64,000 bases of DNA from Aurantiochytrium sp. KH105. Its lineage: Eukaryota; Sar; Bigyra; Thraustochytrida; Thraustochytriidae. The translations under genes and the position numbers were made by a program. The stretch is taken from NCBI GenBank assembly GCA_003116975.1, contig BGKB01000068.1, forward strand, positions 248,001 through 312,000, given 5' to 3'. Each line of letters starts with the position of its first letter. Within the stretch, counting starts at the first letter, position 1. The notes under the pieces were generated by a model. That model made no database searches, was not told where the DNA came from, and was given only the letters and a program-made list of their open reading frames with translations. Shown here piece by piece: positions 10,904 to 21,822 of this stretch.

Positions 10904-12072
10904 GATGGCTGTTTGCCAGACGCAGGTCCTTGCTCCTTGCGCAAAAAGCTCTCCACAAACTTGACCGTTTTGATCTTTGTACAAAAGATGAGAATACTAC
11001 TCGGATTCCGCGTGCGATTCTGCTCACGGTCTTCGGCGTCCACCTTGTCCAGGAACTTGGCCAACTTCATAGGCTTCTTGTGCTCGGCGCAGACCTGGAC
11101 AATCTGCGTAATGGACGACGCAATGCCTTGCGCGGCCGCAGCCGTTTGCTCCGCAGACGCAGCCTGCAAGGAGAGGTCCGTCTCGTCAGCTTCCAAAGCT
11201 CCGTCGGAGCCGTCGCCGAACGGCACAACCGCGCCGCCGGGGTTCACACGGAAACGCAGCGGGTCCCGCGCAAGCAATGCAAGGTCCTTGAGGATGCGCT
11301 GCAGTTTGGCCGGAAAGGTTGCGCTCAGCAATACATTCTGCGTCTCGTGACCGTCTTTGCGCAAGGCAGAGGCAAACTCGCGCAGCTGCGGCTCAAACCC
11401 CATGTCTAGCATGCGGTCGCACTCGTCGAGCACGAAAAAGCTCGTCGACTCCAAGCTCAGATCTTCAGCTCGCACGAGATCCAGCGCCCGCCCAGGTGTC
11501 GCGAACAAGATCTCCACGTTCTCACTTCTCAGTCGCTCGACCTGTTCGGCGCGATCCTTACCACCGTACGCCGCAAGACAGTTCACCATGTACGGTTTGC
11601 AAAATCGATGCGCCGTCGCGCATGCCTGCTGCGCGAGCTCGCGCGTCGGCAAGAGCGTCACCACGCTTGGACTATTGGCCGCCGAGCACGAACGTTTCTC
11701 GGTCTTGGCAAGACGCTGCTTCTCCAGCACGTGCGCCAAGGCTGGCAGCACGTACGCAATGGACTTGCCGGATCCCGTCGGTGCCACGCCGAGGACGTCT
11801 CGCTGCGCCAGGAGCGCTGGCCACGCCACGCTCTGGACCTCTGTCGGTTGCTTGAGGGCCCCGCGACTATTGCGGAAGCTCGCGCCAAAGCACTCCGGCA
11901 GCCGTTCGTCGTCGATCTCGCGCACAGGCTTCACCATCTCCTGCTCCTCTGCAGCCTCCTCCGCCTCTTCGTGCTCGCTGTCGACCTTGCGCGCCGTCGC
12001 CGTCGCCCGGGCCTCGCGTCCTCGCTTGTGGCCGCGGGGCTTCTTGCCCGAGCGCGCCTTCTTCGCGTCCAT
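10372..12072 (-). CDS. DECD/DEAD-box ATP-dependent RNA helicase, 566 aa
   Basis: SF2 helicase that unwinds RNA with ATP, probably in ribosome assembly or another nuclear RNP process (the role is inferred). Motif I APTGSGKS is at residues about 97-104, preceded by a Q-motif region (KQPTEVQ). Other motifs are PTRELA (Ia), LDECDRMLDMGFEPQ (II, DECD instead of DEAD), SAT (III), ILVATDVAGRGID (V) and HRVGRTGR (VI). The N-terminus is basic then acidic, and the C-terminus is Lys/Arg-rich. A 12-Gln tract encoded by a CAG repeat (10868-10903) sits between the RecA lobes. I chose the ATG at 12072 (MDAKKARSGKK). The frame stays open to 12306, but that extension crosses (TTCTC)n and (ACGC)n repeats typical of 5-prime UTR in this window. 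Subfamily not assigned. Confidence 0.93.
10868..10903 (-). repeat. CAG microsatellite coding polyglutamine
   Basis: Perfect (CTG)n on the plus strand, encoding a 12-Gln run in the insert between the two helicase lobes. It is likely length-variable between alleles. Confidence 0.9.
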
Positions 12073-12632
12073 CTTCTCTTCTCTTCTCTTCTCTTCTCCT
12101 CTCCTCCCCTCTCTTCTCTTGCGCGCCGCGTTCCGGCCTCGGCTCTCCACGCACGCACGCACGCACGCACGCACGGTCCCTCGCGCCGTGCTCCAACGCG
12201 CTCGTCCAACGCGCTCTGCGGCGCCAGGCGAGCTCGCTCTTGCGCGGAGCCACTCACTCGCCCCTTTGCTTCTTTCGCCTCTCACGGGCGGGAGCCAGCG
12301 GGCCAAAATGGGTTGCGGCGATTCTGCTGCTCTTCCTTACCATAGTAAAAGAAGGCAGGTAGGAGAGCCTGCACGCGTTGCGGAACGCGCTGCAGAGGGC
12401 GAGTTGGAGGATGGGGGAATACGACGCGCGGGTTGCAGAACAGGTTTGGGAGACGGGCGCGAGGGTGGCGGCGCAGCGCAGCGCGGCGCGGGGAGGAAAT
12501 GCAAAACGCAAACGCAAGAGCCAACCAAGCCTCCTTCAAAAGACCTTTCGGTTAGTCGTGCTTGATCGATTCGTCGAAACACGCTCGAGACGCACGGCCA
12601 ACGACAGGCATAGCACAACAAACCCTGAAAAG
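12073..12632. promoter_or_regulatory. Divergent intergenic region, helicase / DNA ligase
   Basis: The 560-bp shared upstream region holds a TTCTC pentamer tract (12073-12119) abutting the helicase start and an ACGC tetramer run (12149-12174). No TATA box is recognised. Both frames extend into it, which I read as untranslated sequence. Confidence 0.5.
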
Positions 12633-13724
12633 ATGATCCAAGCCATGACGCCGCAAGAGACAATCGAAGTGGTTAATCTCTGCTCGCAGACATCCGAGCT
12701 GGACGTAGAGGAGGACGTCGTGGTCGTGATCGAAACCGAGAACGAGCCCCGTCCCGAGGCCAAGCTGCGCGGAAAGCGCACGATTGCGAGGGACGTCGCG
12801 CCCGCGGCAAAGCGTGCCAAGAGCGAGTCTTGCGCCGTGCCCAAGACAGTCCAAGATGCCGAGGCGCCATACGCCCCGAGCCTCGTGCGCTGGAGGCGCG
12901 AGAACGCGCCTTGCCTCCTGGCAAATACGTACAGTGAAGAGAAGGACGACCCGACAGGATGGTGGTTGAGCGAAAAGCTCGACGGTCTGCGCGCATGCTG
13001 GAACGGCCGCGAGCTGCTTTCCCGCAACGGTAAGGTCTTCCCTGCGCCCAAATCTTTTCTCGAAACCTTACCGTCAGACCTCGCCCTCGACGGCGAACTC
13101 TTTCTTGGGCGCGGCAAATTTCGCGAAACCACATCTGCAGTCAAGAAAACAGGCCAAGAAACATGGCACGCCTCGCTGCGCTACAACGTCTTCGACTCGC
13201 CTACGCTGCATCCTCTCGGATTCGAGGACCGCCATCGCAAGCTTCTCGAACGCTTTGGACCCGAAAAGAAGCACCCTCGCATCACCATTGTGCCGCAGAC
13301 GCGCTGCACGGGCCGAGCGCATCTTGAAAAAACCCTCGACGAAATCACCAAGAGTGGTGGCGAGGGTGTCATGTTGCGCGCCCCTCAGTCCGTATACGAG
13401 CCGCGTCGATCGAATACCTTGCTCAAAGCGAAGCGCTTCTTCGATGCAGAGGGAGAGGTCATCGCGCATGAAAAGGGCAAGGGACGCAATGCTGGACGTC
13501 TTGGTGCTCTCGTCGTGCGCATGGCTTGCGGTCAGACCTTCAAAGTTGGATCTGGATTTACGGACGCAGACCGAAACAAGCCGCCTGCAATTGGCACGAT
13601 CGTGACGTACCGTTTTCAAGAGCTCAGTACCAAGAGCGGCAAGCCACGTTTCCCGACCTTTGTTTCGATTTGTGTTGACAAGGACGTCGCTTCGGACGCC
13701 GTCGTGCCTGCCGCGGCAAAATAG
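12633..13724 (+). CDS. Small ATP-dependent DNA ligase, 363 aa
   Basis: Seals nicks in duplex DNA through a lysine-AMP intermediate. Motif I is SEKLDG with the adenylated Lys at residue 115. Further motifs are LDGELFLGRGKF (III), YNVFDSP (IIIa), KSGGEGVMLR (IV) and LLKAKRFFDAEGEVIAH (V and the start of the OB fold). The OB domain ends with GTIVTYRFQELSTKSGKPRFP. Residues 1-85 are acidic and basic, with an NLS-like KRTIARDVAPAAKRAK. There is no large N-terminal DNA-binding domain as in Lig1, Lig3 or Lig4, so it belongs with the minimal ligases of bacteria, large DNA viruses and some protists. I start at the Met at 12633; the frame is open back to 12378 through untranslated-looking sequence. Likely role is repair or replication in nucleus or organelle. 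Confidence 0.92.
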   Translation: MIQAMTPQETIEVVNLCSQTSELDVEEDVVVVIETENEPRPEAKLRGKRTIARDVAPAAKRAKSESCAVPKTVQDAEAPYAPSLVRWRRENAPCLLANTYSEEKDDPTGWWLSEKLDGLRACWNGRELLSRNGKVFPAPKSFLETLPSDLALDGELFLGRGKFRETTSAVKKTGQETWHASLRYNVFDSPTLHPLGFEDRHRKLLERFGPEKKHPRITIVPQTRCTGRAHLEKTLDEITKSGGEGVMLRAPQSVYEPRRSNTLLKAKRFFDAEGEVIAHEKGKGRNAGRLGALVVRMACGQTFKVGSGFTDADRNKPPAIGTIVTYRFQELSTKSGKPRFPTFVSICVDKDVASDAVVPAAAK

Positions 13725-14743
13725 CTGTAACAATTATAAACAACAAAATCAAAGTATATCGCGAACGCCGCTATTCTACCCAAACAACCAATGCGCTGCG
13801 AACTGACCGCAAGATGCAACGTTTCTTGCCGCTCAAATGGAATGGGCGTGGGTCTTGAAAATGTGAAGAAGTTGTTGACGGTAAGGTCTGAAAGAAAACA
13901 AAGAAGAAGTTGATTTCGATAAACGTAAAAGAAATTCCGTTCCGTGGCCAGCTCGAAGCGGGAAAGTAGATTGTATGCTTCTCACGCTGCTGCTCGGAGA
14001 TTGCTTCGGTGTAGTTCAATATTCTGGTGGGGTTCGGTTCTGCCGGCGTCTGGCATCGAGCTTGGTCGCTGCCAGATCTATTCGGCTCAGTGGTCCCAGA
14101 GTCGTGACCCTGGTCCATTTATGCTATGTAGGTCTTTGACTATACTAACTAAGGTTATTTTGGGTGTACACACCGAATGCACCCGGCGCGTTGTGCACGC
14201 GCGACGTCTTGTTCTTGCGTCGTGCTCCTCCGATGTTTATCATCGGGTGTCTTCCTCTCTTATAGCAGTTTCCCGCCTGGCATCAGGTCTTTGGGAATGT
14301 CCACTTCATTGTTGTGGATCAAGAAGAAGTCAGAATGCAGAAGAAAGGAATGGTTCGTGAGTGTATATATACTAGGCACGTTACTGTCGCATGTGGGGCC
14401 GATTTGACTCTTTGTCGGAACTCTGTCTGCCACGCGCACATAGGCCAGATGAAAAGGAGCGTATAGTCGCATCGAAGCCAGAGATCTTCTGTCCTGCAAA
14501 AAGCCCGAGGCGCTGACATTCAATTTGATCTTGAAAGCAACAACACCTTTAGACCCCTTTTTCTTCATTGGAATGGACGGTTACACTTGCGGTCTATGTA
14601 GAGGTTACAGAGTAACCTTTATCGTAACTGCTCTCGCTTCCAAAAGACTGTCGCACTCCGCGTCGAGCCCTGTCCCAGAGCTCTGCAGCCCTCGACGCAG
14701 CCAGAACCCGAACGACTTGGTACAAGATAAGGACATCGCAAAG
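13725..14743. other. Noncoding interval between ligase and hydrolase genes
   Basis: About 1 kb holding the ligase 3-prime end and the hydrolase upstream sequence. It is less GC-rich than other gaps and has no tetranucleotide array. I see no gene or RNA. Confidence 0.5.
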
Positions 14744-15769
14744 ATGGGCTGCTGCTGTTGGAATCGTCGTGTGGCTCAAAACGTGTACGAGCTCGAACCG
14801 CTGGTACCTTTGCCCTCTCAAAGCGAGCGAGAGGAGATTGGCGCGGAGATCTTTGCTCGACCTTCAGATGGACGCAACCTCGAGTACTTTGTGCGAAACA
14901 GCGGACACCAGACTGCCATACTAAACATTGTGTGCACGACCTGCACAGGACGGCTGTACCACGTGTGGCGGACAGCACAGGTCCTTCCCCTTCTGGAAAA
15001 GCACAATGTCACGCTCATTAATGTTTCTGCTGCCGGTGTTGGGGTCTCTGAGCCCTACGGCGACTGGCTCGGAGCCATGAACGTAAGCGAGTACCTAGAA
15101 CGTACCGCGCAAGACATGGTTGCACTGCTCAGGCATCTCGGGATTGATCAAGTCTTTACCATGGGCATCTCAGGCGGGTGGACCCCTGCCGCCGTTCTTG
15201 CCGTCAAGCTCGCGAGCGAGCCGGGGCTAGGACTACAGTTGCGAGGTGTGTGCTGCATCTCTGGAATCCCATGGCAAACACGAGAAGAGAACTTTTGGGA
15301 GCGGTCCATGGGCACAGGCTGCACCTTTGCGCTTATGACGCGACTGCTCGAGTCGCGCATGGCCCCGTACATGATGAACGCCATGTTCCCACTGGACGAG
15401 GAAAAGTTCATTCGCTCGCTCGACGAAGAGACTCGAGAAGCTCTGGGCCCCGAGCTCTCGCAAGAAGTCGCTCATGACGTAAATCGCGCCAACGCCTACT
15501 ATCTGTTTGTTGGAGCGTTCCTAGGACGCCTGACCACGAACTCTCAGGCGAAGAAGCTCCCACTGGTACTTGCAGACCTCTCCAAGCTTGGACCAGAGAT
15601 TGCTTTTCACCTGCACATGTCGACTACCGACAAACTGGTCCCCACGGAACGCGTTGTGGCTTCCATCTCCACCGCTGCGCCTCATGCTCAAAATTTTCCC
15701 AACGTGCTCCCGCACATGGCGCCGCCCGTTGACTTCGCGATTGCAAAGCTCCTCGAAACGTTGGAGTGA
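14744..15769 (+). CDS. Alpha/beta hydrolase, possibly membrane-anchored, 341 aa
   Basis: Serine hydrolase fold. The nucleophile elbow is GISGG with Ser143, after the strand VFTMG. A core strand HNVTLINVSAAGVGVSEPYGDW matches the region before the elbow in AB-hydrolase 1 proteins. A C-terminal STTDKLVPTERV segment supplies a plausible catalytic Asp and LPHMAPP a plausible His. The start MGCCCWNRR carries three adjacent Cys, suggesting S-acylation and peripheral membrane attachment. The substrate cannot be read from the sequence; a lipase, esterase or epoxide-hydrolase-like activity is possible. The frame is open back to 14525, but the MGCCC start fits a defined N-terminus better. It converges with the START-domain gene. 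Confidence 0.88.
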   Translation: MGCCCWNRRVAQNVYELEPLVPLPSQSEREEIGAEIFARPSDGRNLEYFVRNSGHQTAILNIVCTTCTGRLYHVWRTAQVLPLLEKHNVTLINVSAAGVGVSEPYGDWLGAMNVSEYLERTAQDMVALLRHLGIDQVFTMGISGGWTPAAVLAVKLASEPGLGLQLRGVCCISGIPWQTREENFWERSMGTGCTFALMTRLLESRMAPYMMNAMFPLDEEKFIRSLDEETREALGPELSQEVAHDVNRANAYYLFVGAFLGRLTTNSQAKKLPLVLADLSKLGPEIAFHLHMSTTDKLVPTERVVASISTAAPHAQNFPNVLPHMAPPVDFAIAKLLETLE

Positions 15770-16210
15770 TTTGAACAGGGTCCGTCCGAACGATTCTACA
15801 AATGCGCTCATATCATCAGCTTAACCCTAGTAGGCCTAGCCCTTTCTGAATGATACAAAGAGTGGAAAAAAGAGAAAGAATCTCGATCCTTTGCACATCT
15901 GCCAATAAGCCGCGCAAACCGTGACGATCAAGCTATCGACTCTCCAGGCGTTTAGCAAAAAAAAAAAAAGGAATCAATGTTGTTCGCATAACTTTGGACC
16001 TGCTTGGCGAAGTTGCTCAGAGCTCAGCTGGCAGTGATCCTTTTGCAATGGCAAGGTCTTGAGGACAGAAATGACAATGACACTTACTTCGCAGAGTTTC
16101 CTTCTGCTTCTTTTTGTTATTAAAATTAATCTGACGGTCGCCTCAAAGCACGTTCTTTTCTTGGGAAATGTTAACATTGCGTTGACTTTCTTTAAAGAGT
16201 TGAGTTCCGT
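15770..16210. other. Short convergent interval with TAGGCCTA palindrome
   Basis: 441 bp between two gene ends. It holds an AACCCTAG run next to TAGGCCTA (15831-15838) and an A-tract at 15957-15969. AATGATAC and AATAAG-like sequences may serve as poly(A) signals, but none is certain. Confidence 0.4.
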
Positions 16211-17659
16211 CTATGATGACGACGATGACGGCGTCGACGATGCTGCAGCTACCTGCAGCCCCAAAGACGCTCTGCGTGCAACTCTGCGAGAAAGTCTGTT
16301 GAGAATCCGCTCTCTCCGCTTGGCTCGTCGCAGCTTGCGCCGCAGACTGAGCCGCTGCACCAAAGAGGATCGACGGTCGACGGGCTCAATCCATGCCGTT
16401 GCTTTGTCCGCATACTCATCGGCCTCGTCCTCTGGGATGATGAACTCGAGGACGGACTGCAGAACTCCACGAAGACCCCAACGCAATTTACGCTCAGGGG
16501 GGGCGTTACTATTCCCTTCGCGTTCGTCCTCGTCAAGGTCACTTTGCACGTCTTCCTCTGGTTCACGACGACTGACGCGCTTGCCTTCTTGACGTTCGTG
16601 CTCCGCGCTTTGGCCCACCGAACGGTCATCGACGAGTTCGTTTTCGACTTCCTCTCGGTCATCCTCGTCAAGAATTTCATCCTCGTCGGCATCCTGAGCA
16701 GTGTAGTATGTCGCATTGTCGTCTTCTTCGTCATGCTCGCCTGAGCTTGATGCACGGTTCATCGAGGCCAGGACTGCTTCGAGGCGAATGCGGACGTCCT
16801 CGTAGATTTGAGGCCGCCTCGCAACGCGAATCTCCCAATCGCTGTTCTCATAACTTTGGACTTGCTTAGTGAGGTTGTTCATAAACTCGACTGGCAGTGC
16901 TCCTTTGCTGAGCGCGTTAAGAATCATAGGAGGCACAAAGCTGAGCTTGAGGTCGAGGAACTGAATGTTCTCGAACAGACAGCTTCCATCTGGGCGGATC
17001 TCGACATAGTATGCGCCGCTGAGTTCCATTCGCGTGTATCCGCTACCGGGCTCCGGTACAGTGAAACCATCGCGCGAAAAGTCGTGCGCAAGAGTTTTGA
17101 AGGCAATGCACATTGCAGAGCGCTCCGTCATGTCGAACCCTTTGCCCTCGATGATCGCCTCGCGGTTCGAAATGGGCATGAGCATGGGCGGATGGATGCG
17201 AATTCGCGTGAAGCGTGAAAACTTGGTCTCCTCTTTGAGAGTTTCGTGTGTCTTCATCAGACCACGTGGAAAATATTTTGGCATGAGCTCCACTTCTGCA
17301 AACAGGCTCACCAGAGCCATAAAGGTGTAGGTCATCGGCTTGCCGGGCACCGCAGGAAAGACCTTGGCCGCCTTGGTGACCAGAAAAGGGGTGCCTTCTT
17401 GTTTCTTAAAGTGGACCGTGATGCCTTTCTTGTCGTACGACTTGGTCCACCCCTCGTCCGACTTGATCTCCGATAGGAGCCGCGTCACTTCCTCGACGTC
17501 CTCGCGCACGCGCTGCACGGCGTCTTTGCGCTTATCGAGCTCCTGGGCTGCCTCATGGTTCGTGCTGGCGATCGCCTCGAGCTCGTCGGCGCACCTTTCC
17601 GCCTCGTACGGCTTGTCGAGCTCCACGGCCTTGTCGAAGGCCTCCCAAGCGCTTGCCAT
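16211..17659 (-). CDS. START-domain (lipid-transfer-like) protein, 482 aa
   Basis: The N-terminus (MASAWEAFDKAVELDKPYEA) forms a helical/coiled-coil segment to about residue 85. A START fold follows at about residues 85-310: DEGWTKSYDKKGITVHFKKQ, then FMALVSLFAEVELMPKYFPR, then the IHPPMLMPISNREAII region typical of START proteins. START proteins bind one lipid, sterol or other hydrophobic ligand in a closed cavity. The C-terminal third is acidic (DDEDEILDEDDREEVENE) then Arg-rich with RRKLRRAKRRER, ending in Ser repeats. No membrane span is evident. The Met at 17659 is chosen because upstream sequence is a poly-Arg frame across a pyrimidine-rich untranslated stretch. The ligand is unknown. 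Confidence 0.88.
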   Translation of the reverse strand: MASAWEAFDKAVELDKPYEAERCADELEAIASTNHEAAQELDKRKDAVQRVREDVEEVTRLLSEIKSDEGWTKSYDKKGITVHFKKQEGTPFLVTKAAKVFPAVPGKPMTYTFMALVSLFAEVELMPKYFPRGLMKTHETLKEETKFSRFTRIRIHPPMLMPISNREAIIEGKGFDMTERSAMCIAFKTLAHDFSRDGFTVPEPGSGYTRMELSGAYYVEIRPDGSCLFENIQFLDLKLSFVPPMILNALSKGALPVEFMNNLTKQVQSYENSDWEIRVARRPQIYEDVRIRLEAVLASMNRASSSGEHDEEDDNATYYTAQDADEDEILDEDDREEVENELVDDRSVGQSAEHERQEGKRVSRREPEEDVQSDLDEDEREGNSNAPPERKLRWGLRGVLQSVLEFIIPEDEADEYADKATAWIEPVDRRSSLVQRLSLRRKLRRAKRRERILNRLSRRVARRASLGLQVAAASSTPSSSSS

Positions 17660-20379
17660 CCTTCTTCGCCTCCTCCTCCTTTCCGTTCCTCGGCCTTGCG
17701 TGTTTGCTTGCTCGCTCGCTCCCTTCTCAGGGTCTTCTTCAGCTACGGGAGCCCGGGGCGAGAAGTACACTGGTCCTGGCTGCTTACTGCCAAGGAGCGG
17801 CACGTGCACGAGCGCGTGCACGAGATATTAACGACTGCTGCGGCTGCAGCTGCTTCTCGCTCTTGCCCGGCGGGCGACAATGTGCGACCGGCGCAAAGCG
17901 TGTACAAGCTGGTGCTGCTGGTGCTGCTGGTGCTGCTGGTGCTGCAGCTGGCTGTCGTGTCGCAGTCGGCTGCAGTTGGTGTTTTCGATGAGGTGAGAAG
18001 GGGCTTTGGATGAGGCGGGCGGGGACTGTCGCGCTCACCAAGAGGCATATCTAAGAGGGAGACAGGCGAAGCGCGAGCACGACTGCCTTTAGGGCACACG
18101 CTGTCTCGCACGGAACTGAGGAACCGCCAAACTCTCGCAAAGACCCTCGACGTCGCGACGCTCGCTCGCTCGCTCGCTTTGGTGGCTCGCGGGTCATTAA
18201 CAGGTCCCCGCGGAGAGGATTTGCGAGAGTATAAAAGACGAAACGAGATTCTGTTACTGAAAAAGGAGAAGAGAGTGTGCAGTGCCAGGAGCGGCTGCGG
18301 CCGCGGCGACTTCGAGTCTCTCTCTCTGTCTCTCTCTCTCTGTGTCTCTCTTGTTCGAATGGTTTTAGCTAGCTGGCTGCAGCGGTAGACTCGAGGTGGG
18401 TGGTACGGAATGCTGCAACGACCATCATCAGCGTTCATTTCGAAGACAAAGAGGCTCTTGTTCTTGGTAGTAGACCAAAAGCGCAGGAGAGCTGTGTTCT
18501 TTACACGAAGACGGAATGTGCGACACCGGAGAAGGGCGTCCTCGAGAGACCGAGGACACCAAGATGTGTGCTCGTGCGCACCCCGGTGTGTCCGCGCAAA
18601 GCGTTCCGGGCGTAGTTTAGACCTAAAAGCCTCCCCCTCCTTTTCCCCACCTCAACCCGGCATAACTTATTTTTCCGCAACATCTATTCCCCCACAGCTC
18701 ACCTAACCAAAACACTACAGTAATACTATCGGTCTCCATTTTCCAGCGCCGGTCGGTTAAATATCCTCCATTGCATATATTACGCAAAGAATCCTTTACT
18801 GCCCCTTGACCAGAAAAAGCCGTAATTTAGGAGCCGCGCGCGAGCTCCGTTTTCTGGAGGCGGTGCGCTGTCCTCCTCCGCGCGGCGCGGTGCCGCCGCG
18901 TCCGGACCCAGACCCCAAACAGGCGCAGCACAGCCAGACACACGCGCAGCGCGACTTTGCCTTTGCGAATACTCCACTTGCGCCGCCGCGCTCTGCACTG
19001 TTTTACCTCTCCTAGTAGGCCCGTCAGCGCCCGCGGACCGACCGCGTGCGGCACGTGCACGGACCGTTCCGTGCTGGTTCCGCCGGGGCAGAGCAAAAGA
19101 GAGAGGCGTTGAACCGCAGGAGTTTCGCGTTCGGACGCGAGACGGGCCAAAACCGCAGAAGCCGCCACGTCCTAACTCGCCTCGCCTCGCGGTTTTTCCT
19201 CCTGGCCGTGTTGCGGACGGAGCTCGCGCGCAGGGTTTCTGCACAGAAGGTCTTTGGAGCGGACTCCACGCGGGCAAGGGAGATTCGCGCGCGCTGCTGC
19301 GGCGACGAGACGACCGGGACGTGCGGGTTCCCTTGTACATTTGTCCAACTGCATTTGTGCATTTTTTTCTTCCCTTTGCCCCTTCTTTTTCCACTTCTTC
19401 CCTTCATTTGGCCCTCTTTCCAGCCCCCTCTTTTTTCCTTTTTTTCCCTCAAGAGACCGTTGTGCACGGCCACCGAGGTCGATTTGTTGGCAAAGGCGAT
19501 TCTCTCACAGATCAAATTAGGTCTCGCCACTCTTCTGCGCCGCGCGCCGGGACCAAGGCGCGGCCGCAGGCGACGCGTGCGTGCTCTTCGCGCGCGAGCG
19601 AGGTTGCGGGAGCAGCAGGTGCTGCTCCGCTGCAGCTAGCTCCCCGCAGAGGGAGACGAAGATTCTTCGGGTGCCCTGCGCAGAGGGATCAGCGGTTAGG
19701 TAGTGGCAGTGTCGCTGGCTTCGACTTCGAACTCGTTCACAGTCAATTTGGTTACGAGTGCACCTGCAAAGGGTAGATACTGCGGCGCAAGGCATCTCCG
19801 GCGCCAATCTCGAGCAGACAAACAAACAAACAAACGAACGAACGATCGAACGACCGCGCGAGCCTCGCGCAGGAGGCGACGCCGGCGCGCGCGCGTCCCC
19901 GCCCCGCTCCTCGCGGCCCGACCCCGCGCGGGTTCGTCGGCGAGCGCGCGAGCGAGCGAGCAAGCAGCGAGCGCGCGAGCGAGCGTGCAGCAGAACGATA
20001 AGGCGAGGCCGGAAAGCACGGACCACGCGCGCGTGCGGGGCCCCGCGTTCGGCGAGCGAGGCCGCGGCGGCGATCTGAAGAGGCGGCGCGAGGACGCTAC
20101 CCGCTTGAGGCCCGCGCCGCAGCAGCGCCGCGCGCCGACCCCGCTCGCTGCCTCGGGCTCGCGCTGCGCAGAGCAAGGCCCGAGCCTGGCCTGCCTGGTG
20201 CCTGTCCGGCCGCTTCTCCTTCCTCTCCTTCTTCGTTTTGGCGCTTCTTCGACTCGAGCCGGACGAGGTCCGCCGCGAACGCGCGCGTGAGAAAGACAGA
20301 GAGGACCGCCGCCGCAGGCAGCAGACAAGACCCACCGACCGTCCGTGCGACCTCGCCGCGCGGATCGAGCCATCGGCAA
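17660..20379. promoter_or_regulatory. Long divergent upstream region
   Basis: 2.7 kb between the START-domain and SANT-like genes, with no supported gene. It contains a TGCTGCTGG 9-bp repeat (17908-17950), GCTCG runs near 17710 and 18165, a TC tract near 18320-18345, a CACTTGCGCC element at 18975, T-rich tracts at 19360-19450, and (AAAC)n/(GAAC)n at 19817-19850. The antisense frame 19696-21132 is a shadow of the SANT-like gene and its 5-prime region. Confidence 0.5.
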
Positions 20380-20460
20380 ATGGTCGCGGCTAGCGAGCCC
20401 CTTTCGTTCCAGGTGCCCACGAGTGCAATGCAGCCCCCCTTTCAGCATTTCAATGATGGC

Positions 20461-20497
<37 letters not shown>

Positions 20498-21822
20498 ATA
20501 ACAACAACAGCAGCAACAACAACAACAACAACAACAGTAGCAGCGGCGGCAACAATAGCCACAATGCTATCTTTGGCGGTATGTTCACATCCGACGACGA
20601 CTGGTCCGAGCTTTCCAAAATCCTCTGCCAATCTGACGTGGCAGCCGCCACGCAGGTTGCCACAGCGCTCAAACTGAGCCCGCGCCAGCCACACGCCGAG
20701 CGCAGACCCAGCACCGCGTCGAATCTCAGCTCCACCTCGCACCCGGTCCACGCAGAGGGCGCCGCGGTCCCTTCCGGCATCTTCTCGAACCCGTACCACA
20801 GCAACGCCGCCCATGAAAGCTTCCGTCACGGCGACGTTCGCGACGCAGGAACCCCGGCGGCGCTTTCTCCCGCCCACGTTTCCGCCGTCGCGCGCCGCGC
20901 CCATCTGCTGCAGTACCAGGGGAGTGCCATGGCGTCGCCCGTCGATGATGACAATGATGCCGGCCGCGTCGGTGGCGCTGCGGAGCGTCAGGAGGGGCTC
21001 CGCAGCGAGCTTCCCAAAGCAATGGGTGCATCGAAACGCAGATCCGAGGACGCCCTCGAGCACCACCAGCAGCAGACGGAGATGCACGACGCCGCGCTGC
21101 ACCCGCAAGGCAAGAGGAGGCGCGCCAGCCACGACAACGATACAGCGTCCGAGATCTCCGAGTCTAGCGCAGGATCCGACGTCATGACTCCGTCAGGATC
21201 GGGAGCTGCTGGTGCTGGTGCTGGTGCTGGTGCCGTTGCCGCTGGTGCTGGTGCTAATGCTGCGAGAAGCCACGGCAGAGCGGCTGCCGCGGGCACAGGG
21301 GCCGGCGCTACAGGTCGTGCCCGGCAGCCCAAAATCAACAAGAAACCCTGGGAGAAAAAAGAGGAGAATATGATTCTCTACGTGGTCTACCACTTTGTGG
21401 AAAAGGACCTCAAGACAATCTCGCAAATCGCCCAACGCTGCGACATCGACCGCACCACGCGCGCGGTCGACAAAAAGCTCAAGCGCCTTCTCGTCTTTGA
21501 GCGCTGGAACTCTCGCGTCCAGACCGACATTCAAAACAGGATCCGTCAAATCTTTCACGAGCAGAACATCAGCTTTTCGCGCGTCCAGCGCGAGAAACTT
21601 GTTCTGGCCAAACGCGAATTTGCAGCTGCAAATTATCCCGCTCTTCCATGCGACGAGGTCGGCGCCCCAGCTCAGACATCGGGATCAGAGGCTGCAACCT
21701 CTGCCTCCTCCTCCTCCTCCTCCTCTATTATATCCTCCTCGGCGACGACTGCGGGGGCCATGTCCTCTTCGGCGACGCAATCTGCCGCGGACTCTGCAAA
21801 GTATCCGCCTTCGACATGGTGA
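20380..21822 (+). CDS. SANT/Myb-like nuclear protein, 480 aa
   Basis: The recognisable part is residues about 310-400. It is a tryptophan/helix block (KPWEKKEENMILYVVYHF, then ISQIAQRCDIDRTTRAVDKK) with the spacing of a SANT or Myb-like domain, followed by a helical tail to about 430. The role is probably DNA or chromatin binding. The rest is low-complexity: a Ser then Asn run at residues about 28-65 (AGC and AAC triplets at 20461-20560), a (GA)n-type Ala/Gly stretch at about 275-305 and a Ser-rich C-terminus. The start at 20380 (MVAASEPLSF) is chosen over an in-frame Met at 20287 that lies in Arg-rich upstream sequence; a further Met follows at 20428. Confidence 0.78.
20461..20560 (+). repeat. 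AGC/AAC trinucleotide repeats coding Ser/Asn runs
   Basis: Uninterrupted AGC triplets change to AAC/AAT triplets inside the coding frame. They give poly-Ser followed by poly-Asn in a predicted disordered region. Confidence 0.9.

Noticed and set aside
19696-21132. Minus-strand open frame of 478 codons
   Set aside because: Overlaps the SANT-like gene; poly-Ala and Val runs come from reverse-reading its AGC/AAC triplets.
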